Assembly: GCA_016934935.1 (NCBI GenBank)
Contig: JAFGRW010000115.1
Location: 104,482 to 168,481, forward strand
Origin: Spirochaetota bacterium
Lineage (GTDB): Bacteria > Spirochaetota > UBA4802 > JAFGJZ01
DNA length: 64,000 nucleotides
Direction: 5' to 3'
In this document: positions 17,421-27,816 of the stretch, in pieces
Position numbering within the stretch: position 1 is the stretch's first letter
How the letters are laid out: every line of letters starts with the position of its first letter
Position numbers and translations under genes: made by a program
Notes under the pieces: generated by a model
What the model saw: the letters and a program-made list of their open reading frames with translations, nothing else
Told to the model about the DNA's origin: nothing
Databases searched by the model: none

Positions 17421-18000
17421 TCTTTGCTTAATATCTTATCCGGACATTCCTAATTTTTCACACCTTTGCCTGATAAATAGAGCATCGGCAGCCTTTAAAA
17501 ATCAATATTACCAACTGAAACTTACATGAAATTTCTTTAAAGCAGTTTTCCTGAGCAACGCCATTTTCAAAAAACTGTATTTTTCGAATTTCTCTACTGA
17601 TAATTTCTCACAACTGCACTGCAAGCAGTTGCACAATTCGTGTTTTTCCTGAAAAAAAACTTTGCCAACTTTTTTCTGTAACTCACTGTCTTTTTTTTCA
17701 CCTGAACTATCCATACCGTTTTAAGATACGAACCTGATTGATAGTGAAAATCCATGAGCCGCCATTTTAAGGAATGGTAAATATTTATCAAAAAAGAGTT
17801 GAATTAATTCAGTAATTCTATATCTCATAAACACATTAAGCACTTAAACCTTATTTGCGGTAATAATCAAACTGTTTGGAATGTTTTCTAAACAAAATTG
17901 TTAAAAGTTTTGCAAAGCTCTGCGGAGCAGTATTCAAAACCATTTCCGCAAAATTTAACTTTTTAGAAGCACTATTTTTGACAACCAAGGAGAATTAAAA
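17421..18000. other. 580-nt spacer before lipoprotein gene
   Basis: Mostly A/T-rich. One minus-strand frame (17508-17714, 68 aa) has a short Cys cluster but no ribosome site, so it is not called. A nested stem-loop at 17907-17940 is listed separately. Nothing else is recognisable. Confidence 0.5.
17907..17940 (+). promoter_or_regulatory. nested stem-loop upstream of lipoprotein gene
   Basis: GTTTTG (17907-17912) can pair with CAAAAC (17935-17940), enclosing an inner hairpin GCTC (17917-17920) / GAGC (17925-17928) with a 4-nt loop. It lies 60 nt before the ATG of the lipoprotein gene and lacks a T-run, so it looks more like a leader structure or operator than a terminator. Confidence 0.35.
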
Positions 18001-18906
18001 ATGAAAAAATTATTATCACTGCTTTTGGCCGTTTCACTTCTTTTAACCTTTGCAGCCTGTGACGATGAAGAAGAGGCTCCGGATAGAGGTACCGATCCGT
18101 TTAACTATTTTATTGATTATCAGTCAAACTCTGGTTCCAAATTTTCATCACCTTTAATAAACAACTCATCCGACTGCAAATACCTGAAAGTCACAACTTT
18201 TGATAATCCTGCTAACGCTTACAGTACATACAGAAATGTGTCTAAAATTGTTTTTAAACATGCCGGTTTCGATGATAAAACCTTTACTTATAACAGTGAC
18301 GGACTGCTGACAGAGTACAAGATTGACAGAAATACAACAAAATTCACATTCAGTGATGACTCCAGTTTTGAGTTTACCGGTGGTAACGGAAGCTATAACG
18401 ACAACAACATGATTGCTTCTCTTAATTTTGACAGCAATAGCGAATCAAACAGCTACACATATGACAGTGATAACCGCCTTACTAAACAAACTGTTAATAA
18501 TGATACTAATGATTTAGTTTACGAGTACACCTATAATGATGATTATCTGGAAGAATATACTTTTACCCTTGACGGTGCTGTTAATACAAAAAAAGTTTTT
18601 GTTTTTGAACGTGAAGGTGATCGCAGGCCAATAAAATGTACAATTACAGAAAGTGGAGGCACCTCTACCATCGATTATGAGTATAATGATGAAGGCTATG
18701 TAGCCAAAGCAACGCTTACAGGAACTGACCTTGAGCAGACTGAAGAGTACACCTGGAGCGAAAACGGTTTTCTTGACAAAGTCGTTTACAAAGACAAGAA
18801 AGCCGGCACAACCATTACTTATGATTACGAATACAGCAAAGGCATTCTGCTAAGCATTAAAAAAGACGGAAGCGACTACAAAACTTATGAGATTACCGAG
18901 CGCTAA
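18001..18906 (+). CDS. lipoprotein with YD-like repeats
   Basis: AAGGAG lies 8 nt before the ATG. The 301-residue product has a lipoprotein signal (LLSLLLAVSLLLTFAAC) followed by an acidic linker. The rest consists of repeated beta-hairpin units in the pattern YxYDSDNRLTKQT, YEYTYNDDYLEEYTF, YEYNDEGYVAKATL, YTWSENGFLDKVVY. These resemble RHS/YD-type or DUF4595-like repeats, which form extended beta sheets. The likely place is the outer-membrane surface or periplasm. The gene is monocistronic and ends at a strong hairpin shared with the convergent chemoreceptor gene. A specific function cannot be read. Confidence 0.82.
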   Translation: MKKLLSLLLAVSLLLTFAACDDEEEAPDRGTDPFNYFIDYQSNSGSKFSSPLINNSSDCKYLKVTTFDNPANAYSTYRNVSKIVFKHAGFDDKTFTYNSDGLLTEYKIDRNTTKFTFSDDSSFEFTGGNGSYNDNNMIASLNFDSNSESNSYTYDSDNRLTKQTVNNDTNDLVYEYTYNDDYLEEYTFTLDGAVNTKKVFVFEREGDRRPIKCTITESGGTSTIDYEYNDEGYVAKATLTGTDLEQTEEYTWSENGFLDKVVYKDKKAGTTITYDYEYSKGILLSIKKDGSDYKTYEITER

Positions 18907-18931
18907 TAATTTGAATTTTTAGTAAACCCTA

Positions 18932-18958
18932 AAGCGCCGCTATTAGCGGTGCTTTTTT
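18932..18958. terminator. hairpin terminator between convergent genes
   Basis: AAGCGCCGCT (18932-18941) pairs with AGCGGTGCTT (18945-18954) around a 3-nt loop, with a T-run to 18958. The stem is 10 bp including one G-T pair. It sits 26 nt after the lipoprotein stop and can also serve the convergent chemoreceptor gene. Confidence 0.88.
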
Positions 18959-18985
18959 ATTTTGACAATGTAAGAACCATTCTTT

Positions 18986-21145
18986 TTAAAATTGTTTAAA
19001 CCCCTCATCCGAAAGAATCTCTTCTATATCTTTATTATTGTTATTATCTTTATCGCTACCATCTTTTTCTGTTTTACCGGTCTTTGTCTTCGGAGTCTTC
19101 TTTTCGCTTAACCGGTTTACGGAAAGTTTAATGTCATTACCGGAGCTTCTGAAACCGGTTTGTCTGTTATCATTAATCTTGAATTTCTGCATCATTGAGA
19201 GAAGCTCCTGTGCCTGGCTTGACATCTCTTCTGATGCCGAGGCAGTCTCTTCGACAAGACCGGCATTTTGCTGTGTCATATTATCAAGCTCTGTCACGGC
19301 CATATTAATCTGCCCGATACCCTGTTTCTGCTCATCAGAAGCCGCAGCAATTTCGGATACGGTCTTTGTTACCGACTCTATCGAATTGATTATCTGTTTA
19401 ATAAGATCACCACTCTGGTTTGCAAGAGACGTTCCGGTCTCGACCTTGTTTACTGTCTCTTTAATCAGGGTGCTTATCTCTTTTGCTGCATTACCAGATC
19501 GCTGAGCCAGGTTACGAACCTCTCCAGCGACAACTGCAAAACCACGCCCCTGCTCACCGGCACGCGCGGCCTCGACCGCGGCATTAAGAGCCAAAAGATT
19601 TGTCTGAAACGCGATCTCGTCAATTACTGTGATAATCTCTTCAATTTTTTTACTGGAAGCGTTTACCTCGTTAATTGCTTCAACCGCTTTTGCAATCACC
19701 TCACCGCCTTTCCCGGCTGTTACTGAAGTCTCCTGTGTTAGCTTATTCGCGCTTCGCGAGCTTTCGGCGTTCTGATTAATGGTTGCGGTTGCCTGTTCTA
19801 TTGTTGATGCTATCTCTTCAAGCGATGATGCCTGCTCGGATGTCCGCTGAGACAGGTTTTCATTGCCGGCCGATATCTCCTGTACAGCCCGTACAAGATT
19901 TTCCGAAGCGTAAATAATATTGCCTATTGTTTTGTCCAGATCCTGCGACATATCGTCCATTGCGCGGGCAAGATCGCCTATCTCGTCACCGCGACTCAAG
20001 TACACTTTATTCATCTGTTGCGTGAAATTTCCCCTGGATACTATTTCCGCGAAGTTAATGCCATATTTTAAAGGTGTGGATATTGAACGCGAAAAAAAGA
20101 TTGTTATCACTATGGCTGCAGCTGCCACAATCAGCGAAATAATAGATATAATAACAACAAGATTATTTACAGGTTCAAGAATCTCAGCTTCGGTTACCTC
20201 GGCGATAATTGCCCAGTCAAAATCGGACTTAAAGACTTCCGCAATTCCGACAGAAGAGAAGACCGTATAGGCGTCAACATTGTGATAGTTTTTAACAATT
20301 TCCATTCCTTCCTGTTTCTTCAGAGCCTTTTCGGCAGCTGCTGTTTTAACCTCCCGTTTCAGCATTGTATCTTCCGGATCCAGTTTAGAGTCACTCCGCA
20401 TCAGATGATCCTGCCCCACGCAGTAAACCTCACCGGTTTTGCCCATCCCATGGGCGTCTCCAACCAGTTCGTTTATCTCTTCATTATTAACCTGCAAAAC
20501 AATTACTCCGACCCTATTGCCATCTACAATTATCGGCGCGCCGCTAAACATAGCGGGTTCTCCACCACGAGGTGCGTAAGAAGATAAATCCACAACTACA
20601 GGCTCATCGCTGTTACGAGCCAGATCCCAGACCCGTGACAATTGCGACTCCCTGTATTCGCCATATTTTAAATTTGTACCAAGATCACTGTTTTTTTCAT
20701 GGCTGTACATTACGTGACCATGTGGATAACATACGATAAAAACATCATAGTATCCAAATATATCTACATATTTTGCCAACTGGGTATCAACTTCACTATA
20801 AATATCACTATAAGAACGGGTTAAACCAGCCCCTGCTCCGGACATATCAAAATTCTGATCTGCCTTAATATTCATCTCGTTGTGATAGCGCACAAGCGCG
20901 AAAATTGACTCGGCAACATCACGGCTTTGTGAGATAACCAGTGTCTGGTTTTTCATCTCGGCAAAATATTTCTTTAATTCGTTGTGTTTTTCCGCGTGAA
21001 TTGCATCCAGTTTATTGAAGGCCTCATTAGAGAGAGCCCGGGATGATTGAATCACGGCAGCCACGGTGATAACAAATGCCGTTGCAATAATTATTGCACC
21101 GGTAATAGTAATCAGTTTTGTTCCAAGTTTCATTTTTTTAAACAT
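18986..21145 (-). CDS. methyl-accepting chemotaxis protein
   Basis: The 719-residue transducer has a first membrane helix at about 12-33. A large periplasmic sensor of dCache type follows (residues about 35-320, with [19 protein letters not shown] and [20 protein letters not shown]). A second helix is at about 330-352, then HAMP, then a long signalling coiled coil containing EEIASTIEQ and the hairpin tip [20 protein letters not shown] (interaction with CheA/CheW). The C terminus is a charged Lys/Asn-rich tail without a CheR-binding pentapeptide. dCache domains often bind amino acids, but no ligand motif was verified. It implies a motile cell. GGAG precedes the ATG at 21145. Confidence 0.96.
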   Translation of the reverse strand: MFKKMKLGTKLITITGAIIIATAFVITVAAVIQSSRALSNEAFNKLDAIHAEKHNELKKYFAEMKNQTLVISQSRDVAESIFALVRYHNEMNIKADQNFDMSGAGAGLTRSYSDIYSEVDTQLAKYVDIFGYYDVFIVCYPHGHVMYSHEKNSDLGTNLKYGEYRESQLSRVWDLARNSDEPVVVDLSSYAPRGGEPAMFSGAPIIVDGNRVGVIVLQVNNEEINELVGDAHGMGKTGEVYCVGQDHLMRSDSKLDPEDTMLKREVKTAAAEKALKKQEGMEIVKNYHNVDAYTVFSSVGIAEVFKSDFDWAIIAEVTEAEILEPVNNLVVIISIISLIVAAAAIVITIFFSRSISTPLKYGINFAEIVSRGNFTQQMNKVYLSRGDEIGDLARAMDDMSQDLDKTIGNIIYASENLVRAVQEISAGNENLSQRTSEQASSLEEIASTIEQATATINQNAESSRSANKLTQETSVTAGKGGEVIAKAVEAINEVNASSKKIEEIITVIDEIAFQTNLLALNAAVEAARAGEQGRGFAVVAGEVRNLAQRSGNAAKEISTLIKETVNKVETGTSLANQSGDLIKQIINSIESVTKTVSEIAAASDEQKQGIGQINMAVTELDNMTQQNAGLVEETASASEEMSSQAQELLSMMQKFKINDNRQTGFRSSGNDIKLSVNRLSEKKTPKTKTGKTEKDGSDKDNNNNKDIEEILSDEGFKQF

Positions 21146-21451
21146 AACAGTCTCCGTTTAAAGATATTCCCGGTCACACTCAAACAGACCATATAAAGTT
21201 TGGTTTAGTTCAGTTTTAACAAGGAGTAGTAATTGATAAACAGTTCTGATGGTGTACAAAGAGCCGCGAAACCCGTTTCAAGGACGGACCAGGTGATAAA
21301 ATCACCCGCTGTGTAATAATAAGAGCAAAGAAAGAAAGAATCAACTTTTATTAAAAAGGTAGATTGTGAAAACGCGGATTTTGTATCAATATTCCGGGGC
21401 TTGATTCACGAATATGTATTGTACAAATTCGTTTGAATTGATTGATAATGA

Positions 21452-21863
21452 TTAACGTGATGTCCGGCAAGGTTTCTTTTTATATTTATCATCTTTTTCC
21501 CAATTTGCAGGATTGTTTATGATATATTGGCGGATACTGTATAGTTCATTTTCATCACGAATGATATGATCATGATAACGCGTTTGCCAAATTTTTTTTT
21601 CCGGGATATGATTCCGTGAAAATGATTTGGCATTATGACGTATTCATTCAATTTAACACCATTAAAATGGTCGGGGATTTCACGCAAATATCTTTCCAGA
21701 ATTTTTCCCATATCTGATAAAACTATTTCGTTTTGTACGATATTTCCGAACAGATATTTCCTGTTTTTGTACAGATGGTAATGAAATAATGTCCCGGTGA
21801 TGAATAATCCTATCCCTTCAAACGTGCCGATTCGACACGATATTTGCTTTTATACAAGGCCAT
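21452..21863 (-). pseudogene. decayed REP-associated tyrosine transposase (Y1_Tnp)
   Basis: Reading the minus strand from ATG 21863 gives MALYKSKYRVESARLKG, then TAG where the family has Trp (next residues DYSSPGHYFITICTK). A 1-nt deletion in an A-run shifts the frame. The next frame reads NRKYLFGNIVQ, then GKILERYLREIPDHFNGVKL, then YVIMPNHFHGII, the HUH-like His signature. A second frameshift in an A-run leads to KIWQTRYHDHIIRDENELYS, then YIINNPANWEKDD, ending at TAA 21454-21452. One nonsense and two frameshift lesions make it non-functional. RAYT proteins spread REP palindromes. The middle variable segment also seems shortened. Confidence 0.9.
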
Positions 21864-21883
21864 GATTTATATCCGTTAAACGC

Positions 21884-21993
21884 ATTCTGTCGTTGAGATT
21901 CCGTAAATTGCCTGATAAATGGATCAATCTCAGCATAATTGTTATAAATCTCTTTCCCGGGAAAAAATGTTTTTCTCCCCTCGACGACAGAAT
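21884..21993. repeat. 14-bp inverted repeat beside transposase remnant
   Basis: ATTCTGTCGTTGAG (21884-21897) and CTCGACGACAGAAT (21980-21993) are inverted copies with one mismatch, 82 nt apart. They lie just upstream of the decayed RAYT gene, as might be expected of a REP/BIME-like element. The rest of the spacer (21864-22105 and 21146-21451) shows no gene. Confidence 0.45.
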
Positions 21994-22105
21994 CTTGATG
22001 TCAGAAATAGGAATTCAGAAACTCACGGATGTAGTCCCTGCGCGAAAATCATCTGCTGCCGCTTTTATGTAGGAATATCGAACCTGTCATAAGTGCAGAT
22101 TACAA

Positions 22106-22699
22106 CTAGATGCTTTTCACTAACCGGCTTAACTCCTCAGCAGTCTGTTCCGGTTCGGCAAACAGAATCTTTTTTGATTTCTTTCCATCCGAAATTCTGA
22201 TGCTTTTTGCAGTATTAAATAAAACAGGAAGAAAAGGATTCAGCGGTTCCCTTACAGCCTCGATTTTTAACATTGAGAGATTATTCCATTCACAAACCAT
22301 TACAAATCCGCCCACTTTTTTTACGTAAAGTCTTAGAGCTGTACCTTCGGTAGTTAAAAAAGCATCCTGATACTGATAGGGCCAGACTCCATGCAGGCAG
22401 GGCAGAAACGTATCTATCTTGTTTTCAGCAACATCTGAAGGCTTTTCTTTAAAAATTTTCTCCAGTTTTCGGCTCTTAATAAAATAGATAACCACAGCCA
22501 CTATCGAACCGTGAAAAAAGGAGCTGGTAAGTAAATCAATATTTATTATTGACGAGATATCTCCTTTTTCAAAATAAATAATCTGACTATGATAAATAAA
22601 AGCTCCCAAAACAGAAACAATAATCAGCAATAATGGAAACTGAAACAGAAACTTGCGATATCTTTTAGTATATATCTCGTCGTTTAGCATTAATTTCAT
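22106..22699 (-). CDS. two-TM membrane protein of unknown function
   Basis: The 197-residue protein has two membrane helices near the N terminus (about residues 20-45 and 55-78). A cytosolic C-terminal half follows that is rich in beta strands (ALRLYVKKVGGFVMVCEWNNLSMLKIEAVREP, then SIRISDGKKSKKILFAEP). That pattern resembles membrane-tethered PH-like domains (YcxB/bPH type), but the match is only by pattern. CAGGTG precedes the ATG at 22699. It is on the same strand as the pirin gene, 178 nt downstream of that gene. Function unknown. Confidence 0.65.
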   Translation of the reverse strand: MKLMLNDEIYTKRYRKFLFQFPLLLIIVSVLGAFIYHSQIIYFEKGDISSIINIDLLTSSFFHGSIVAVVIYFIKSRKLEKIFKEKPSDVAENKIDTFLPCLHGVWPYQYQDAFLTTEGTALRLYVKKVGGFVMVCEWNNLSMLKIEAVREPLNPFLPVLFNTAKSIRISDGKKSKKILFAEPEQTAEELSRLVKSI

Positions 22700-22877
22700 T
22701 GAAACACCTGACCCCTTATATAGCGAAATTTAAATTTAGTTCTTAATACTGCATAAACATGTCTGCTTTAAGAAATGACTATTCAGCAACTATTAATACA
22801 GCCAATATTGCAAGAGCTTTAATCACAAAATCGGCAAAAAGCTGTTCGTTAAAATCCCGGGGTTGTAAAAATTCAGC

Positions 22878-23762
22878 TTATAACCATTTTGGATGGGCAT
22901 GCTTTATAAACGTATTGTTATCCAGATCTTTAAAGGCCTGATCCAGCTCTTCTTTGCTGTTCATTACAATCGGTCCGCCCCAGGCTACCGGTTCATTTAA
23001 TGGCTTGGCTGCAATTATAAAGAAACGCGCTCCCTGTTCTCTCGACTTAACAACAACTTCATCAAAACCGGAATGGTCATTAGATACTGCCGACATTAAA
23101 ATAGCACACCCCTTCTCCTGAAAATCACTCAAAGTCTCATCCGCGGCGAGCGTCCCTTCAATCAAATAGAGAAACAGAGTGTGATCGTTTGGTGTCTCGT
23201 TATAGCTGAAAACACTGTCGGGCTGCAGGTCGACATCCAGATACTGTACTGATATAAACTCTCCCTTAACAGCGCCAGGCGTTCCCTGATAGGAACCTGA
23301 CAGAACTCTAATAAGTGCAGACGAATCCCTAACAAATTTAACGTCCTCCTTTTTGATGTCCCGGTAGGCAGGTTCAGTCATCTTGCCGCTCTTAGGCAGG
23401 TTGACCCAGAGTTGACATCCCAGCATTCTTTCTGATGCCTGCGGCATTTCCTGATGAATAATTCCGGAACCGGCTGTCATCCATTGGCATTGAAGCTCAT
23501 TTATGGAACCTTCATTGCCCAATGAATCTCCATGATCTATTTTCCCCTCCAAAAGGTACGTCACTGTTTCGATACCCCGATGAGGATGCCACGGAAACCC
23601 CTTAATATAGTCTTCCGGGTCGTCCGAATCAAAGCCATCCAGCATCAGAAAAGGATCAAAATTCTTTATCGTATTGTATCCCAAAACCCGGCGCAGATGT
23701 ACTCCCGCTCCATCGACGGCGCTCTTTCCTCTGACAACACTCTGACACATTCTTTTAGGCAT
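22878..23762 (-). CDS. pirin family protein
   Basis: The 294-residue cupin protein shows the pirin signature: LGYNTIKNFDPFLMLDGF, then FPWHPHRGIETVTYLLEGKI, then HGDSLGNEGSINELQCQWMTAGSGIIHQEMP. The His-His-Glu/His ligands of the N-terminal cupin (HPHRG and HQE) are intact. A second cupin-like half ends in a pirin C-terminal segment (PLNEPVAWGGPIVMNSKEELDQA). Bacterial pirins bind iron, and some have quercetinase activity or act on metabolic enzymes; which applies here is not known. GGGAGGAG lies 5 nt before the ATG. It is probably monocistronic. Confidence 0.94.
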   Translation of the reverse strand: MPKRMCQSVVRGKSAVDGAGVHLRRVLGYNTIKNFDPFLMLDGFDSDDPEDYIKGFPWHPHRGIETVTYLLEGKIDHGDSLGNEGSINELQCQWMTAGSGIIHQEMPQASERMLGCQLWVNLPKSGKMTEPAYRDIKKEDVKFVRDSSALIRVLSGSYQGTPGAVKGEFISVQYLDVDLQPDSVFSYNETPNDHTLFLYLIEGTLAADETLSDFQEKGCAILMSAVSNDHSGFDEVVVKSREQGARFFIIAAKPLNEPVAWGGPIVMNSKEELDQAFKDLDNNTFIKHAHPKWL

Positions 23763-24084
23763 GACTCCTCCCTCCGGTTTCAGGATTAAATATTATTCGT
23801 AATTATCTACTGATTAAATTTTCACAAAGTCTGAATACAGCAGCATTTCAATAAATTCAGACAGTACAGATATATCACAATCAGAATACATAAGCAACAA
23901 AATACAGGATAACAATTGCAAATAAACAGATTATTTTATTGTAATTACAAACATAACTTAAATATTCAGTTTAAACCGCGCCATATAATATTGTTTTTAA
24001 AATTCCGGAATATCGGAATGTTTTTGATTATTATCACTTACAGGTTAATTTTAACTATTTTACAGCAGGAGCAACAAAAAAAAT
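23763..24084. other. intergenic region, pirin to GNAT
   Basis: A 322-nt divergent A/T-rich spacer. It must hold the promoters for both flanking genes, but none is convincing by eye, and no repeat or ORF with a ribosome site was found. Confidence 0.5.
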
Positions 24085-24585
24085 ATGAAAATACTGGAAA
24101 CCGGACGGCTGTTTCTCGAAGAGATCGGGGAAGACAGATTAGAAGATTTGGCCAATCTGTTGGCAAACGAGAAAGTGCATACTTTTTTTCCTAAAACCTT
24201 AAACCGGAAAGAGTCCAGGGACTATCTGGAGATAATCAGAAAAAGACAAAAAAACGACGGCATCTCATTCTGGGGTGTAATTCGAAAAGATGATTTAAAG
24301 TTTCTTGGTATTTGCGGATTGCTTAAACAAAATATTGATGACGTGGATGAGATCGAAGTCGGCTATCGAATCGATGATCTTTATTGGGGCAATGGGTACG
24401 GCACCGAGGCCGCAAAAGGTTGCTTAAAATATGCAGAAGAGAAGTTAAAAATAGCTTCTGTAATTAGTCTTATTTTGCCGGAAAATACGCAATCTGTACG
24501 TGTTGCCGAGAAAAACGGATTAACGCTGCAAAAAAAGTCGATGTTTCATGGACAGATGCACGATGTTTACAGAATCACCTTTTAG
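24085..24585 (+). CDS. GNAT N-acetyltransferase (RimJ/RimL type)
   Basis: The 166-residue protein shows the RimJ/RimL-like GNAT order: an N-terminal ETGRLFLEEIGEDRLEDL, a central strand GICGLLKQNIDDVDEIEVGYRI, the acetyl-CoA loop region YWGNGYGTEAAKGCLKYAEE, and the C-terminal ENTQSVRVAEKNGLTLQKK. It would acetylate an amine using acetyl-CoA in the cytosol; ribosomal protein, antibiotic or small-molecule amines are all possible. AGGAG precedes the ATG. It stands alone on the plus strand. Confidence 0.93.
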   Translation: MKILETGRLFLEEIGEDRLEDLANLLANEKVHTFFPKTLNRKESRDYLEIIRKRQKNDGISFWGVIRKDDLKFLGICGLLKQNIDDVDEIEVGYRIDDLYWGNGYGTEAAKGCLKYAEEKLKIASVISLILPENTQSVRVAEKNGLTLQKKSMFHGQMHDVYRITF

Positions 24586-24881
24586 GGTTTCAATTCTTTC
24601 AGATAGCAATGCATAATGACCGGCTCGACTGCACTATTTAAACAAAATCACTACAAATACAGAAAGGAAGCCCCGATATTATCAAAAACGGTATATTGTT
24701 TCTGTCACAGGAACATTTTGCCGGTTTTGTTCTTTACACAGAAACATATCTGTTAAAAAAGCCGATTATGTTATTCGCGACGATATTGATTACCCGGTTG
24801 GTAACGCTATACCTGCCTGGCTGCCTGGAATGGGGTTTTAAAAACAACTCCCGTTATAACTGTGCATTAATTATAAGCTTC

Positions 24882-24915
24882 AAAAAGGGCTGCCCGATTA
24901 CGGGCAGCCTTTTTG
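24882..24915. terminator. bidirectional hairpin terminator
   Basis: AAAAAGGGCTGCCCG (24882-24896) pairs with CGGGCAGCCTTTTT (24901-24914), with one bulged G and loop ATTA. Flanking A and T runs make it work on both strands: for the GNAT gene upstream and the minus-strand gene ending at 24949. The remaining spacer (24586-24881) shows no supported gene. Confidence 0.88.
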
Positions 24916-24948
24916 TATAAAATCCTTGATTCAGGTATTAAGTGCAAA

Positions 24949-25719
24949 CTACAGAATATTAGCCGATTTTGCCCAGGGAAAGTGATCCCGCTGAAGCTCA
25001 TCCATGCTAAGCATGTTATACACTACTGTCTCTTTCGAGTTAGCGACATATATTGCCTTGCCAATATGCTGAAATCCGAACGACTCGACATGCGTACGGT
25101 CCAGAGTTTTATTCTGTTTATCACTGGATGTTCTTAACTGGGCAATGCATCCCTTAAGGTGCTGAATGTTCCGGCTGTACAAGGTTCCGATATTTCCTGT
25201 ATGTTCCGGATCATCCACATTAAAAAGTTTAAGGTCGGCAAAGACGATCTGCGGAACAAAAACCTTATTTGAATCAGACGTCAGATGCTTCGCGAAATTG
25301 CCCGCATTAAGTTTACTTACAACCAGAGGATAAACCGGACACAACTCCTGATACAGATGAAACTCGGCAGGGTGTTCCGGTTCCTTGTAGGCACTCTTTT
25401 CAAGCTTAACGCTTCTGCCGTCACGGGTTGTCAGATACATGGCTCCCAGCTTATCAAGAGGAGTATTTTCCAAAGCGCGGTAAACAGCCAGATATTTCGA
25501 ATGTTTTGGTCTTCCGTCAGAATGAGGCACACAGTTTTGACGGGCATAATCCCAGTCAAAGTATGAACCAAATTCGCCGCTTACTTCTATAAAAATCAGA
25601 TGCTCCGCTGTTCCCTTCTTTGATCCTGTTGCCATGTAGGAGCCGAAGTCTTCGGGCCCGAGCTGTGAGGCTATAAGTCCCTCTGTCGGGAAAACAGTGA
25701 GGTAGTAATGAATTGTCAT
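24949..25719 (-). CDS. unknown protein co-transcribed with pyrophosphatase
   Basis: Starting at 25719, where AAGGAGA precedes the ATG, the 256-residue protein begins [20 protein letters not shown]. It has no signal peptide or membrane helix. Notable segments are [40 protein letters not shown], and a C-terminal [21 protein letters not shown] do not recognise a named domain. It starts 10 nt after the stop of the membrane pyrophosphatase gene and ends at a strong terminator, so the two form an operon. A cytosolic role linked to pyrophosphate or ion homeostasis is an inference from context alone. Confidence 0.75.
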   Translation of the reverse strand: MTIHYYLTVFPTEGLIASQLGPEDFGSYMATGSKKGTAEHLIFIEVSGEFGSYFDWDYARQNCVPHSDGRPKHSKYLAVYRALENTPLDKLGAMYLTTRDGRSVKLEKSAYKEPEHPAEFHLYQELCPVYPLVVSKLNAGNFAKHLTSDSNKVFVPQIVFADLKLFNVDDPEHTGNIGTLYSRNIQHLKGCIAQLRTSSDKQNKTLDRTHVESFGFQHIGKAIYVANSKETVVYNMLSMDELQRDHFPWAKSANIL

Positions 25720-25729
25720 ATTCTTCTCC

Positions 25730-27775
25730 TTATCGTGAAATAATGGGGGCAATAACCAGAGATACCACACTCATCAGTTTGATAAGTATGTCCATTGAAG
25801 GTCCGGCCGTGTCCTTGAAAGGATCACCGACTGTGTCACCGATTACCGAAGCCTTGTGGGCATCAGACCCTTTTCCGCCGAATGCTCCGCCTTCAATATG
25901 CTTCTTGGCGTTGTCCCACGCACCCCCGGAATTTGCCATAAAAAGAGCAAGCATAACACCCGAAATCATTACTCCTACAAGAACTCCCCCGAGCATCTCT
26001 GCGCCGCCGAAAAAACCGACAACAACAGGTATAATTACTGCGAGAACACCCGGAATAATCATCTCCCTGATGGCAGCCTTGGTCGCGATATCAACACATT
26101 TAACATAATCAGGCTTTGCCTTGCCGGCAAGTAAACCTTCGATTGTTCTGAACTGGCGGCGCACCTCTTCGATCATGCTGAAAGCCGCTTTGCCAACCGA
26201 TCCGATTAAGAAAGAAGAGAATACATAAGGAAGCATACCGCCCATAAGAAGACCGACAAGTACCCTTGGTCGTGTCGCGTCAATCATGGTAAGTCCGACG
26301 GTCTCTTTGTAAGCGACAAAAAGAGCCAACGCGGTTAATGTGGCCGAGCCGATCGCAAAACCCTTTCCAATAGCAGCAGTGGTGTTTCCCACAGCATCAA
26401 GTTTATCTGTACGCTCCCGGACTTCGGGCTCCATTGCAGCCATCTCGGCAATACCGCCGGCGTTATCGGCAATTGGTCCATAAGCATCGACAGCAAGCTG
26501 AATTCCGGTTGTGGCAAGCATTCCCATGGAGGCAATCGCTATACCGTAAAGGCCAGCCGCCTGATATGCAACCATTATGGCCGCCGCGAGAAGTATTACA
26601 GGTATTCCTGTAGCAACCATTCCAACCTGGATTCCTCCAAGAATATTTGTCGCGGCACCGGTTGTACTGGCACGCGCGATATCTATTACCGGTTTACGGT
26701 TATCGGCTGTGTAGTATTCGGTAACCATACCTATTAGCACTCCGCAGATCAGTCCGGCTATAATCGCGATAATTATTCCAATACTTGAATAAGATATATT
26801 TTCGTATGAAAATGTACGCGGAGCAAGATACCAGACTGCCGGAAACGTAAAAACAAGCATCAGAACACTGGCTCCGATTGTACCGAAGTTAAGGGCATTT
26901 TGAGGATTGCCGCCCTCTTTCGTGCGTACAAAAAACGTACCTATAATTGACATTATAATTCCAATAGCGGCGATTACAAGAGGCAATATCACAAGACGAA
27001 CCGAGAGAGCCGCTCCTCCAAGCACCATTGCACCGATAATTGAACCGATATACGATTCACAGAGGTCGGAACCAAGTCCCGCGACATCGCCAACATTATC
27101 ACCAACATTGTCCGCTATAACAGCCGGGTTACGTGGATCATCTTCAGGAATACCGGCTTCGACCTTGCCGACAAGGTCGGCGCCGACATCGGCAGCCTTT
27201 GTGAAAATTCCGCCGCCTACGCGGGCAAAGAGAGCCACAGAGCTTGCGCCAAGCGAATAACCGTTAATAATAGGCAATACTGTCTCTTTTAATGTCATAA
27301 TTTCGAAACCGAAAATTGCGGTGTAAACAAGAAGAAGACCTGAAAGCCCGATAATACCCAGACCCACAACGCTAAGTCCCATAACACTGCCGCCGGTGAA
27401 GGCCACGGAAAGGGCACTCGCGAGGCCTGTTCTGGCACTTTGAGCTGTTCTGCTGTTGGCAAGAGTGGCCGCGTGCATGCCGATTAGCCCGGCTGTTCCT
27501 GAAAGAAAGGCTCCTACAACAAAAGAGAGCGCAACAAGCCGTGTTGCTCCATGCTCGCCTATAACAAGCAAAGCCGCGACACAGATTACAATAATTGCCA
27601 AAATCTTGTATTCGCGCTTAAGAAAAGCAAAAGCACCCGATCTGATGGCATGACTTATTTCTATAAGTGTTTCACTGCCCGGGTCCTGTTTGCCAACCCA
27701 GAGCACCCTGTATAAAGCAAACAACAGGGAAAGAACCCCCGCTCCCAGGGGAAAATATAGCAAGAGAGAATCCAT
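25730..27775 (-). CDS. hppA: K+-dependent, Na+-type membrane pyrophosphatase
   Basis: This 681-residue, roughly 16-helix integral protein couples pyrophosphate hydrolysis to cation export. Substrate and metal motifs are intact: [16 protein letters not shown] (191-206), [17 protein letters not shown] (221-237), [12 protein letters not shown] (430-441), and [13 protein letters not shown] near the C terminus. In [10 protein letters not shown] the residues Ala467 and Gly470 replace the Lys and Thr of K+-independent enzymes, so it should need K+. Glu240 in SDLCESY sits where Na+-pumping enzymes carry their gate Glu, so Na+ (or Na+ plus H+) transport is expected. GGAG precedes the ATG; an unknown gene follows in the same operon. 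Confidence 0.97.
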   Translation of the reverse strand: MDSLLLYFPLGAGVLSLLFALYRVLWVGKQDPGSETLIEISHAIRSGAFAFLKREYKILAIIVICVAALLVIGEHGATRLVALSFVVGAFLSGTAGLIGMHAATLANSRTAQSARTGLASALSVAFTGGSVMGLSVVGLGIIGLSGLLLVYTAIFGFEIMTLKETVLPIINGYSLGASSVALFARVGGGIFTKAADVGADLVGKVEAGIPEDDPRNPAVIADNVGDNVGDVAGLGSDLCESYIGSIIGAMVLGGAALSVRLVILPLVIAAIGIIMSIIGTFFVRTKEGGNPQNALNFGTIGASVLMLVFTFPAVWYLAPRTFSYENISYSSIGIIIAIIAGLICGVLIGMVTEYYTADNRKPVIDIARASTTGAATNILGGIQVGMVATGIPVILLAAAIMVAYQAAGLYGIAIASMGMLATTGIQLAVDAYGPIADNAGGIAEMAAMEPEVRERTDKLDAVGNTTAAIGKGFAIGSATLTALALFVAYKETVGLTMIDATRPRVLVGLLMGGMLPYVFSSFLIGSVGKAAFSMIEEVRRQFRTIEGLLAGKAKPDYVKCVDIATKAAIREMIIPGVLAVIIPVVVGFFGGAEMLGGVLVGVMISGVMLALFMANSGGAWDNAKKHIEGGAFGGKGSDAHKASVIGDTVGDPFKDTAGPSMDILIKLMSVVSLVIAPIISR

Positions 27776-27816
27776 TTTTTTTTACTCCTCATCTTTATGT
27801 TTATTTATAATTTATT

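Noticed and set aside
17508..17714. Minus-strand 68-codon frame with a small Cys cluster
   Set aside because: No ribosome site before its start, unusual composition, and a second overlapping frame of similar length (17594-17791); not enough support for a gene.
21291..21306. Small hairpin GGTGAT-AAA-ATCACC upstream of the chemoreceptor gene
   Set aside because: Six-bp stem without T-run or position relative to a promoter; too common by chance to call.
24696..24920. 74-codon plus-strand frame before the bidirectional terminator
   Set aside because: It runs through the terminator hairpin and has no family resemblance or ribosome site.
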